Assembly (NCBI GenBank): GCA_004375725.1
Contig: SOKS01000164.1
Coordinates: 1 to 7,041, forward strand
DNA: 7,041 bases
Direction of reading: 5' to 3'
Origin: Dehalococcoidia bacterium
GTDB taxonomy: Bacteria > Chloroflexota > Dehalococcoidia > Dehalococcoidales > RBG-16-60-22
In this document: positions 1 to 5,878 of the stretch, one piece after another
Layout of the letters: each line of letters begins with the position of its first letter
Numbering within the stretch: position 1 is the first letter of the stretch
Notes under the pieces: model-generated
What the model was told of the DNA's origin: nothing
Database searches by the model: none
Seen by the model: the letters and a program-made list of their open reading frames with translations, nothing else
Program-made: the position numbers and the translations under genes

Positions 1-773
1 TCCTTCATCTGGCGGGCGGTCTGGACATGAATGACTTCAACGCCGGTGGGGTCGGGCAGGGAGGTGGGGGCGGAAACCAACGTTACTTCGGCGCCTCTAT
101 CCCGCGCTGCTTCCGCCACGGCAAAGCCCATCTTGCCCGAGGAGCGGTTGCCAAGGTGTCGCACCGGGTCAACTGGCTCCTGGGTGCCCCCGGCGGTGAC
201 CACGATGCGTCTGCGGGCCAGGTCTCCTTTTCTGCCCAGCACCTGCTTGATGGTGCCGATAATGCTCTCCACATCCGCCAGGCGACCTCGCCCCATTTTA
301 CCGGAAGCGAGGCGACCGTATCCGGGTTCCACGATAACAAACCCCCGGGCTTTCAGTTTATTAACGTTTTCCTGGGTAACCGGGTTCTCCCACATATTCA
401 CGTTCATCGCCGGGGCGATGATAACCGGCGCTTTCGTTGCCAGTACGATGCCGGTCAGCATGTTATCCGTCATGCCGGCAGCTATCTTGGCGATGGTATT
501 GGCCGTGGCCGGGGCGATGACGACCGCATCCGCAGCTTCTGACAGTGAAATGTGCGTCTCGTCATACTCAATGGGTGCGGTGAACATATCGGTGATTACC
601 GGTGTATGCGTCAGGGTGTGAAAGGTGAGGGGTGCCACGAGCTTGGTGGCGGCCTCGGTCATGACCACTTCGACCCTGGCACCATCCTGCGTCAGTTTGC
701 TCGCCAGGTCGGCTGCCTTGTAGGCGGCAATGCCTCCGGTTACGCCCAGTACTACGGTTTTATCAGTTAACAT
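1..773 (-). CDS. coaBC: CoaBC, bifunctional phosphopantothenoylcysteine decarboxylase / phosphopantothenate-cysteine ligase (3' end outside window)
   Basis: This cytoplasmic enzyme joins cysteine to 4'-phosphopantothenate (CoaB) and decarboxylates the product to 4'-phosphopantetheine using FMN (CoaC). The ATG at 773..771 opens a frame with no stop down to base 1, giving 257 visible residues of a family usually near 400. The CoaC flavoprotein domain covers about residues 1-180: TGGIAAYK at 12-19, the catalytic-type His in THIS (H74), PAMN at 121-124 with N124, and the flap RLASGKMGRGRL at 154-165. CoaB begins near 187 with TAGGTQEPVDPVR and GNRSSGKMG (N209), and the visible part ends inside this domain. 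H74, N124 and N209 each lie one position below E. coli Dfp H75, N125 and N210. On the same register the flap residue that is Cys158 in E. coli is Ser157 here. A strong GAGGAGG site lies 4 bases upstream of the start. The gene follows coaX by 32 bases and is probably in its operon. Identity is very secure. Confidence 0.96.
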   Translation of the reverse strand, partial: MLTDKTVVLGVTGGIAAYKAADLASKLTQDGARVEVVMTEAATKLVAPLTFHTLTHTPVITDMFTAPIEYDETHISLSEAADAVVIAPATANTIAKIAAGMTDNMLTGIVLATKAPVIIAPAMNVNMWENPVTQENVNKLKARGFVIVEPGYGRLASGKMGRGRLADVESIIGTIKQVLGRKGDLARRRIVVTAGGTQEPVDPVRHLGNRSSGKMGFAVAEAARDRGAEVTLVSAPTSLPDPTGVEVIHVQTARQMK

Positions 774-777
774 AATG

Positions 778-784
778 CCTCCTC
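778..784 (-). promoter_or_regulatory. Shine-Dalgarno site of coaBC
   Basis: The minus strand reads GAGGAGG followed by CATT and then the ATG of coaBC. It is the best ribosome-binding match in the window and fixes the coaBC start at 773. It lies in the 32-base gap after coaX, in which I see no promoter. Confidence 0.85.
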
Positions 785-805
785 GGCAGCAAGCCGGCAA
801 CGAAA

Positions 806-1573
806 TCAGGGTTGATTCATGTTGTAAATCAATCGCAACCCGATGAGCGTGATATCAGGGTTCACGGTGTCAATAACGCTGGTCTCATTGGCGATGAGTC
901 CGGCATAGCCTCCGGTGGCGACCACCCTCGTCTTTTCACCCAGCTCCTTTTGAATCCGGGACACGATTCCCTCCACCAGTCCGATGTAGCCGTATATTAT
1001 GCCCGACTGTATTGCCGTGGTGGTACTGGTGCCAATGACGCGACTGGGGTGTGCCAGTTCCACCCTGGGCAGCATGGCGGCGCGTGTATACAGTGCCTCA
1101 GCCGCGATGCCTATCCCCGGCGCTATGGCGCCACCCAGATAGTCACCTTCCTTGGAGACGACGTCAAAGGTAGTCGCGGTACCAAAGTCGGTGATGATGA
1201 CCGGCCCGCCGTAAAGTCGGTGAGCGGCGGCGGTATTGACAATGCGGTCGGCGCCAACTTCACGGGGATTGTCCATGCGGATACGCACGCCGGTTCTTGT
1301 GCCCGTACCAACCACAAGCGGTGTTACATTGAAGTACCGCCGGCACATATCCATAAAGGTGGATAACAGCGGTGGCACCACGCAGCACATGGCAATCTCG
1401 GAAATGTCGGCGAGCTTCAGGCTCCGGTGCTCAAGTAGCTTCATCAGCAGGGCAGCGTATTCATCAGCCACGCGGTGAAAGCGGGTGGCCAGATGCCAGG
1501 TAGCCTGAAGCTCTTCCCCCTCGAAGACCCCGAGTGTAATTTCCGTGTTGCCAATATCAATTGTGAGCAGCAT
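806..1573 (-). CDS. coaX: Type III pantothenate kinase CoaX
   Basis: CoaX phosphorylates pantothenate with ATP to 4'-phosphopantothenate, the first committed step of CoA synthesis. Family knowledge: type III kinases belong to the ASKHA fold, need a monovalent cation and are not feedback-inhibited by CoA. The 255-residue length is typical. Visible motifs in order are the N-terminal phosphate loop DIGNT (6-10), the substrate-binding segment ending in GADRIVN (107-113) with the conserved Asp109, DFGTATTFD (129-137) with the conserved Asp129, GGAIAPGI (147-154), and the adenosine-side ATGGYAG (219-225). Both key aspartates are present, so the enzyme should be active. The ATG start puts the phosphate loop at residue 6, as usual for the family. 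The gene begins 26 bases after the nnrD stop and precedes coaBC, whose substrate it makes. No clear Shine-Dalgarno is visible in the upstream gap, so translation may be coupled to nnrD. Confidence 0.97.
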   Translation of the reverse strand: MLLTIDIGNTEITLGVFEGEELQATWHLATRFHRVADEYAALLMKLLEHRSLKLADISEIAMCCVVPPLLSTFMDMCRRYFNVTPLVVGTGTRTGVRIRMDNPREVGADRIVNTAAAHRLYGGPVIITDFGTATTFDVVSKEGDYLGGAIAPGIGIAAEALYTRAAMLPRVELAHPSRVIGTSTTTAIQSGIIYGYIGLVEGIVSRIQKELGEKTRVVATGGYAGLIANETSVIDTVNPDITLIGLRLIYNMNQP

Positions 1574-1599
1574 CGTATGTATATTCTACAACAAAGTGG

Positions 1600-3162
1600 C
1601 TATCTGTTTTTAGTCATTTCCCTGAGCTGTTTAATTACCCCTGGCAGCACTGGCAGCAGGTCGGAAGCGAGCATGCCGGTATCTCCCAGCGTGTCCTTGA
1701 CCACCTCACCGGCTTTGCCGTGCAGGTAAACACCGAGGGCCGCGGCATCAAAGAGCGAGAGGCCTTGTGCCAGAAGGCCGGCGATGGCGCCGGCGAGCAC
1801 GTCACCGGTGCCTCCCGATGCCAGCCCCGGATTGGCGAAAGGACTGACCCGGCAATTACCGTCCGGTGAAGCAATAACCGTAAAAGCTCCCTTGAGGACA
1901 ATCGTTTTTTGCCATTCTTGGGCGTATTTTCGGGCAATGCCAGCCCGGTCCGACTGTATTTCGGCGATGGTGAGCCCGCTCAGCCTCGCCATCTCACCCG
2001 GGTGTGGTGTCAATATGACATCACCGGCGAGCTTCTGCCACCAGTCGGGGATTCTGGCCAGCGTATTGAGTGCGTCGGCATCAAGGACAAGCTGGGGCAG
2101 GTTTTTCTGAAAAAGCAGGGAAGAAATGAGTTCGCTCACCGACTCGCTCTGCCCCAGGCCACAGCCCAGCAGCAGGGCATGGTATGATTTCAGATTCTGG
2201 CCGATTATTGTAACCGCTTCGCTGGAGATTATGCCCGAGTCAGCTTCGGGCAGGGGGAGGTAGGTTGTTTCCGTCAGTTTGGCGGCCAGGACTGGCTGCA
2301 GGCTCGATGCCGTGGCCAGAGTTACCAGGCCGGTGCCAACGCGCAGGGCACCGCTGCAGGCCAGGTAGGCCGCTCCGATGTAGTTGATGGAACCGGCAAC
2401 GGCCAGCACTCGCCCGAAAGTTCCCTTGTTGGCATCGAGCGGGCGCTTGGGGAGCGCATCTCTTGCCCATTTCTCGGTTATTAATTCAATGGCAATATCG
2501 GCGGCGAGCTCAGCCGGAATGCCGATGTCCGCGATGCTTAATTCGCCCACTCTCTCTGCACCGGGGAAGCGGAAAAGGCCGAGCTTGGGAAGAGCCAGGG
2601 TAACGGTATAATCGGCCAGGGGGCAGACGGGGTCTACCTCTCCGGTATCGGCGTTGAGTCCGGAGGGCAGGTCAATGGCAAAAACTACCAGCCCCGCATT
2701 TTTCTTTTTCACCTGGGTTACCTTATCCAGAACCTGCGCTAATACTCCCTGAATGGGGCGGGCTTTCCCGGTGCCGAAAAGGGCATCAATGACGCAGTCT
2801 GCTGATGCCAGCAGTTCATTGAACCGGGTAAGTTCCTTGTCCTGAGCTACGTCGATGCAGGTAATTTTTCGCTGTTGCACCAGTTCGAGATTGTTGTCAT
2901 CTTTCGGTCGAGGACTGCACAGATAGACACTGACCTCAGCCCCCCAGTCGTGCAGGTAGCGTGCGGCCACCAGTCCATCCCCGCCGTTGTTGCCCGGCCC
3001 CACCAGAATCAGGAATTGCTTTTGATTTATCGGGTCCAGAATTCGACTTATCTCTTCAGCAACGGCCCGGCCGGCATTCTCCATCAGCACGTGTCCGGGC
3101 GTGCCGCGGCGGATGCACTCCCGGTCTATCTGCCGCATCTGTTCGCTGGTAACGATTTTCAT
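1600..3162 (-). CDS. nnrD: Bifunctional NAD(P)H-hydrate epimerase / ADP- or ATP-dependent NAD(P)H-hydrate dehydratase
   Basis: This metabolite-repair enzyme epimerises R- and S-NAD(P)HX (N-terminal YjeF_N/NnrE domain) and dehydrates S-NAD(P)HX back to NAD(P)H (C-terminal ribokinase-like NnrD domain). From the ATG at 3162 it is 520 residues, close to the roughly 515 of E. coli YjeF/NnrD. The epimerase half (about 1-220) shows GPGNNGGDG (55-63), DALFGTG (126-132) and AIDLPSGLNADTGEV (162-176). The dehydratase half (about 235-515) shows KGTFGRVLAVAGS (246-258), VLDADALN (359-366), LTPHPGE (384-390), VLKGA (422-426) and NPGLASGGTGDVLAG (444-458) with the catalytic-type Asp454. The frame stays open 30 codons further to a GTG at 3252. 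I rejected that start because the extra residues are not family-like, they span a good promoter, and MKIVTSEQMR is the normal N-terminus. The ribosome-binding site is weak. It is first in a likely nnrD-coaX-coaBC operon. Confidence 0.96.
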   Translation of the reverse strand: MKIVTSEQMRQIDRECIRRGTPGHVLMENAGRAVAEEISRILDPINQKQFLILVGPGNNGGDGLVAARYLHDWGAEVSVYLCSPRPKDDNNLELVQQRKITCIDVAQDKELTRFNELLASADCVIDALFGTGKARPIQGVLAQVLDKVTQVKKKNAGLVVFAIDLPSGLNADTGEVDPVCPLADYTVTLALPKLGLFRFPGAERVGELSIADIGIPAELAADIAIELITEKWARDALPKRPLDANKGTFGRVLAVAGSINYIGAAYLACSGALRVGTGLVTLATASSLQPVLAAKLTETTYLPLPEADSGIISSEAVTIIGQNLKSYHALLLGCGLGQSESVSELISSLLFQKNLPQLVLDADALNTLARIPDWWQKLAGDVILTPHPGEMARLSGLTIAEIQSDRAGIARKYAQEWQKTIVLKGAFTVIASPDGNCRVSPFANPGLASGGTGDVLAGAIAGLLAQGLSLFDAAALGVYLHGKAGEVVKDTLGDTGMLASDLLPVLPGVIKQLREMTKNR

Positions 3163-3193
3163 ATTCAAAAGCTCAATACGTTTGCTTATGTGA

Positions 3194-3222
3194 AGTGTAG
3201 CAATATCGCGGGGCATGGTCAA
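3194..3222 (-). promoter_or_regulatory. Predicted sigma70-type promoter of nnrD-coaX-coaBC
   Basis: On the minus strand a -35 hexamer TTGACC (3222..3217) is followed after exactly 17 bases by a -10 hexamer TACACT (3199..3194). The matches to TTGACA and TATAAT are 5/6 and 4/6. Transcription would start near 3187, giving a leader of about 25 bases before the nnrD ATG at 3162. It lies in the largest intergenic gap of the window, between the aldo/keto reductase stop and nnrD. The hexamers and spacing are seen directly; activity is inferred. Confidence 0.6.
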
Positions 3223-3282
3223 GAGAGTGCAGTGAGAGAAGGCGTAAAGCACCTCCCCTGTATATCTCTGCTTTATTTCAGG

Positions 3283-4302
3283 CTACTGGCGTGAAGCTAG
3301 TTGTTTCTCGTATTCCTGCTTACCTGTCTGGTGATGTTTCACGTTTTCCTTCATCATGTCCCTGATGGGCAGGTTATAGGGGCAGCGTTCCTCGCACTCG
3401 CTACAGTCGGTGCACTCCAGTGCTTTTTCAAATGACTCGGCGAATTTGCCGGTGTAAAGGCGAACCAGCGGCAGGCGTTTGCGGAGATTGGGGAACGACA
3501 TTATATCCGAGATGGGTATTTCCGCCGAGCAGGGCTGGCAGTAATCGCAGCGGCGGCAGAACCTGGTGCCGAGTTCCTGTATTATGCGCGCCATCTCCTG
3601 CTTCTCTCCGGCCGTCATCTCTTTTGGCCCCTCGAATAGCCGGGCGATCTCCTCTATCTCTGGTACCCTTTCAATGCCGGGGATAAGCACGATGTCCGGA
3701 AACTGGAGCAGGTATTTGATGGCAATGCTGGCATTATCAATCATTCCGCCGGCCAGCGGTTTCATGGCGATGAAGCCGACATCATGCTGTTTGGCGAGCG
3801 ATAGCAGCTCCTCCTTGCCTTCGTAGGACATGAAGTTCAGGGGGAACATAATGGTCTCAAAGAGGTCGGTCTTAATAATATCCTTGGCGATATCGATCTG
3901 ATGGGAGGTTATGCCGATGTGTTTCACTATACCTGCCCTTTTGGCATCTTCAACCACCGCCCTCGGCCCGCTCGGGTCGAGCATGGTTTCTAACGTCTTG
4001 GCATCGCTGACATTGTGGAGCTGGTACAGGTCTATATAGTCGGTACCGAGTCTCTCCAGGCTTAATTTAAGGTGTTTCTCCAGGTCTTCTCGGGTACGGG
4101 CCAGCGATTTTGTGGACAGAAAAATACCTTCCCGTTTTCCCTTGATTGCCTTGCCGATTCTCTCCTCGCTGGTGGTGTAACCATTGGCTGTATCCAGAAA
4201 ATTGATGCCAAGTTCCAGGCACTTATTAACCACGGCGATGGCATCCTCTTCAGAGGCTCTCTGGATGGGGATGCCCCCGAACCCGAGTCTCGTCACCATC
4301 AT
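3283..4302 (-). CDS. Aldo/keto reductase with C-terminal 4Fe-4S-type cysteine domain
   Basis: This is predicted to be a cytoplasmic oxidoreductase; its substrate cannot be read from sequence. From the ATG at 4302 it is 339 residues. The AKR barrel covers about 1-235 with the full catalytic tetrad: Asp37 and Tyr42 in FLDTANGY, Lys65 in STKS and His96 in YQLHN. The C-terminal part carries two cysteine clusters: CX2CX2CX2C (C249, C252, C255, C258) and CX2CX2CX3CP (C297, C300, C303, C307). This matches the AKR-ferredoxin fusions common in anaerobes and suggests one or two [4Fe-4S] clusters for electron transfer. The start is doubtful: ten codons upstream of this ATG, in frame, read the family-typical IEKIRLGRTG, and the first of them is ATA (4332..4330). 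The real N-terminus may be there. The DUF1893 stop lies 32 bases before that ATA, so the two genes are probably cotranscribed. The family call is secure, the start is not. Confidence 0.93.
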   Translation of the reverse strand: MMVTRLGFGGIPIQRASEEDAIAVVNKCLELGINFLDTANGYTTSEERIGKAIKGKREGIFLSTKSLARTREDLEKHLKLSLERLGTDYIDLYQLHNVSDAKTLETMLDPSGPRAVVEDAKRAGIVKHIGITSHQIDIAKDIIKTDLFETIMFPLNFMSYEGKEELLSLAKQHDVGFIAMKPLAGGMIDNASIAIKYLLQFPDIVLIPGIERVPEIEEIARLFEGPKEMTAGEKQEMARIIQELGTRFCRRCDYCQPCSAEIPISDIMSFPNLRKRLPLVRLYTGKFAESFEKALECTDCSECEERCPYNLPIRDMMKENVKHHQTGKQEYEKQLASRQ

Positions 4303-4332
4303 CCCAGTTCTGCCCAGTCTTATTTTCTCTAT
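4303..4332 (-). other. Probable N-terminal extension of the aldo/keto reductase, opening with ATA
   Basis: The frame is open from a TAG at 4362..4360 into the reductase. The ten codons before the first ATG read IEKIRLGRTG, which joins MMVTRLGFGG to give the usual AKR opening of LGRTG followed by a few residues and LGFGG. No ATG, GTG or TTG occurs between the TAG and 4302. The likely initiation codon is the ATA at 4332..4330, exactly where relatives would have Met. A purine-rich AGGAAAGG (4352..4345) ends 12 bases upstream. This is either a non-canonical start, a point change or a base error. Confidence 0.6.
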
Positions 4333-4344
4333 ATCTTTCTTTAC

Positions 4345-4352
4345 CCTTTCCT
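4345..4352 (-). promoter_or_regulatory. Candidate Shine-Dalgarno for the aldo/keto reductase
   Basis: The minus strand reads AGGAAAGG in the short gap after the DUF1893 stop. It ends 12 bases before the ATA at 4332, a slightly long but usable spacing, and 42 bases before the ATG at 4302, which is too far. It therefore favours initiation upstream of the ATG. Confidence 0.45.
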
Positions 4353-4364
4353 GGTGGATCTAAG

Positions 4365-4790
4365 TCAAGAGCCTTTGGCTGCTGACTTGCTGATGATAGC
4401 AACCATCTCCCGGTAAAATTCATCAGGTTCTTTGCCTATGGAGAGTTTCTCCATAGGGCACATGTCCTCTCCATCGGCTCTCTGGATGGTGGGGGCAGTT
4501 CTGGTGAAGTGGTAGGCGATGCCGTATTTTTCCAGCGTCTTCACGGCAAGCTCACTGCCCAGCGGGCTGAATACTTCCCGGCCCCCCGCCTTGACCGCCA
4601 GCAGGGCAGCCGCATTGCCTATAATTTTATCGAAGATAACCACTCCTCTATGGTCTGGAGCAAAGCGGTCAATGTATTCCATCAGCGGCAGCAACCGGTC
4701 TTTTCGTGAGGAGAAGACAAGCTTGTCAACTTCATACACTCGTAAAGTATCATCGCTGGCAGTAAATTCACTGAAGATACGCTGGTACAT
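4365..4790 (-). CDS. DUF1893 family protein (TM1506-like, cytidine-deaminase-like fold), function unknown
   Basis: I recognise this as DUF1893 (structural example TM1506 of Thermotoga maritima), a family with a deaminase-like fold but no established reaction. From the ATG at 4790 it is 141 residues, close to TM1506. Visible family marks are LRVYEVDKLVFSS (16-28), LLPLMEYID (33-41), the core IFDKIIGNAAALLA (52-65) with Asp54-Lys55, and the C-terminal MCPMEKL (110-116) with Cys111 and Glu114. There is no signal peptide or membrane segment. The frame can also open at a GTG at 4856, but the extra 22 residues are not family-like and that GTG lacks a ribosome-binding site. The 79-base gap after kdgK carries promoter-like hexamers; the aldo/keto reductase follows closely. 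Its place beside kdgK and eda suggests a link to sugar-acid metabolism, by context only. Confidence 0.85.
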   Translation of the reverse strand: MYQRIFSEFTASDDTLRVYEVDKLVFSSRKDRLLPLMEYIDRFAPDHRGVVIFDKIIGNAAALLAVKAGGREVFSPLGSELAVKTLEKYGIAYHFTRTAPTIQRADGEDMCPMEKLSIGKEPDEFYREMVAIISKSAAKGS

Positions 4791-4800
4791 GACCCTATTT

Positions 4801-4830
4801 ATTGTAAACGGGTTACCCTGCCGATTGCAA
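4801..4830 (-). promoter_or_regulatory. Weak candidate promoter before the DUF1893 gene
   Basis: The minus strand has TTGCAA (4830..4825), an 18-base spacer and TACAAT (4806..4801), with 4/6 and 5/6 consensus matches. A start near 4794 would leave almost no leader before the ATG at 4790. A GGGTAACCC inverted repeat (4818..4810) lies in the spacer. An intact TTGACA at 4869..4864 touches the kdgK stop but has only a poor -10 (AACGAT, 16-base spacing). The region may simply be an untranslated gap. Confidence 0.25.
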
Positions 4831-4869
4831 ATTGTGACGGCATCGTTTGTCGGCACTACCGACTGTCAA

Positions 4870-5853
4870 TCAGCGACTGATGCGCAGGCCGCCACCTTTG
4901 AGCAGGTTTTCTACCTCTTTCAGCGTCGCCCAGTTGGCGTCGCCGGGGGTGGAATGTTTCAGCGCCGAGTAGGCGTTTCCGTATTTGACTCCTTTTGCCA
5001 CGTCGCCGGTGAGATAGCCGTAGATAAATCCGGCAGTGTACGAATCGCCGGCCCCGATCCGGTCCACGATCTCAACGTCATACGTCCGGTCATCGTATAT
5101 CTTGCCCGCCGAGTAAGCAATCGCCGTCCATCGATTTCTCAGCACGGAGACGTCTTCGCGCAGGGTGATGCATACCACCTCAAAGTTGAAATTTTCCGCT
5201 AATTTCTGGGCCACTTCACGGTAATCCTTGCCGGTGATGCCGAGCACTTTTCTGGTGTCTTCCTCCGTGGAAAAGAGGACATCAATATGCTCCATTAGCG
5301 GTTCCTGGCATTTCCGGGCTTCCTCTTCCGTCCAGAGTCGGCTACGGTAGTTGAGGTCGTAGCTCACCTTGCAGCCGACCTTCTTGGCAGTTTGCAGCGC
5401 CTCGGTGGTGACCTGGGCGGCGCCGGGGCTCAGTGCCGGGGTGATGCCGCTGGTATGGAACCATTTCGCACCTTTCAGGACTTCCTCCCAGTTTATCTCT
5501 CCGGGCTTGACCTGGCTGATTGCGGAGTTAGAGCGGTCGTAGAGGACGCTGCTTGGTCTGGGCGTGGCACCGAATTCGACGAAGTAAATCCCGATGCGGT
5601 CGTCCTTGGTCCAGGCAATGTGTGAGATGTCCACTCCCTGCTCACGGGCTTTATTGCGAATCATCCAGCCGAGGGCGTTGTCGGTCAGGCGTGAGACCCA
5701 GGCGGTGCTGATGCCCAGCCGGCTCAGGTCAACGGCCACATTCCATTCCGCACCGCCAATATTGACATCGAGCGAATTGGTCTGCTCCAGACGCCGGTGG
5801 TCCGGTGGGGAAAGCCGCACCATGGTTTCACCAAAAGTAACAACATCAGCCAT
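4870..5853 (-). CDS. kdgK: 2-keto-3-deoxygluconate (2-dehydro-3-deoxygluconate) kinase, PfkB family
   Basis: KdgK phosphorylates 2-keto-3-deoxygluconate with ATP to 2-keto-3-deoxy-6-phosphogluconate, the substrate of the aldolase encoded just upstream. The 327-residue length fits a PfkB/ribokinase-type sugar kinase. Visible marks are the N-terminal FGETMVRLSPP (7-17), the substrate-side signature GGAEWNVAVDLSRLG (33-47), the SYDLNYR segment (164-170) typical of KDG kinases, and the PfkB signature DRIGAGDS (264-271) with the catalytic base Asp270. Trp replaces the more usual Ala or Phe after GGAE. The ATG at 5853 is preceded by AAGGGAG at 9-base spacing, so the start is well supported. The gap to the eda stop is 25 bases. 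PfkB kinases can change substrate, so KDG rests on family resemblance plus the neighbouring KDPG aldolase; a related keto-deoxy sugar acid is the main alternative. Confidence 0.9.
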   Translation of the reverse strand: MADVVTFGETMVRLSPPDHRRLEQTNSLDVNIGGAEWNVAVDLSRLGISTAWVSRLTDNALGWMIRNKAREQGVDISHIAWTKDDRIGIYFVEFGATPRPSSVLYDRSNSAISQVKPGEINWEEVLKGAKWFHTSGITPALSPGAAQVTTEALQTAKKVGCKVSYDLNYRSRLWTEEEARKCQEPLMEHIDVLFSTEEDTRKVLGITGKDYREVAQKLAENFNFEVVCITLREDVSVLRNRWTAIAYSAGKIYDDRTYDVEIVDRIGAGDSYTAGFIYGYLTGDVAKGVKYGNAYSALKHSTPGDANWATLKEVENLLKGGGLRISR

Positions 5854-5862
5854 TTATAAAAT

Positions 5863-5869
5863 CTCCCTT
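5863..5869 (-). promoter_or_regulatory. Shine-Dalgarno site of kdgK
   Basis: The minus strand reads AAGGGAG nine bases before the kdgK ATG, inside the 25-base gap after the eda stop. The tight gap and the good site indicate cotranscription with eda and separate translation initiation. Confidence 0.75.
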
Positions 5870-5878
5870 TAATTTGAA

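Noticed and set aside
31..621. Plus-strand open frame of 196 codons
   Set aside because: It is antisense to coaBC, whose minus-strand frame is unambiguous; the translation is low-complexity Ala/Ser/Pro-rich and typical of a shadow frame.
812..1366. Plus-strand open frame of 184 codons
   Set aside because: It is antisense to coaX and has no recognisable motif.
3163..3252. A 30-codon upstream extension of nnrD to a GTG at 3252
   Set aside because: It runs through a good -35/-10 pair, its residues are not family-like, and MKIVTSEQMR at 3162 is the normal start. The GGGGAGG there abuts the GTG with no spacing.
4791..4856. DUF1893 start at the GTG at 4856
   Set aside because: The added 22 residues do not resemble the family, there is no Shine-Dalgarno before the GTG, and the ATG at 4790 gives the expected length.
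4849..4863. GTCGG-TAGTG-CCGAC hairpin after kdgK as an intrinsic terminator
   Set aside because: The stem is only five base pairs and no T-run follows on the minus strand.
4519..5202. Plus-strand open frame of 227 codons
   Set aside because: It lies antisense across kdgK and DUF1893, both with clear family motifs, and its translation shows no recognisable domain.
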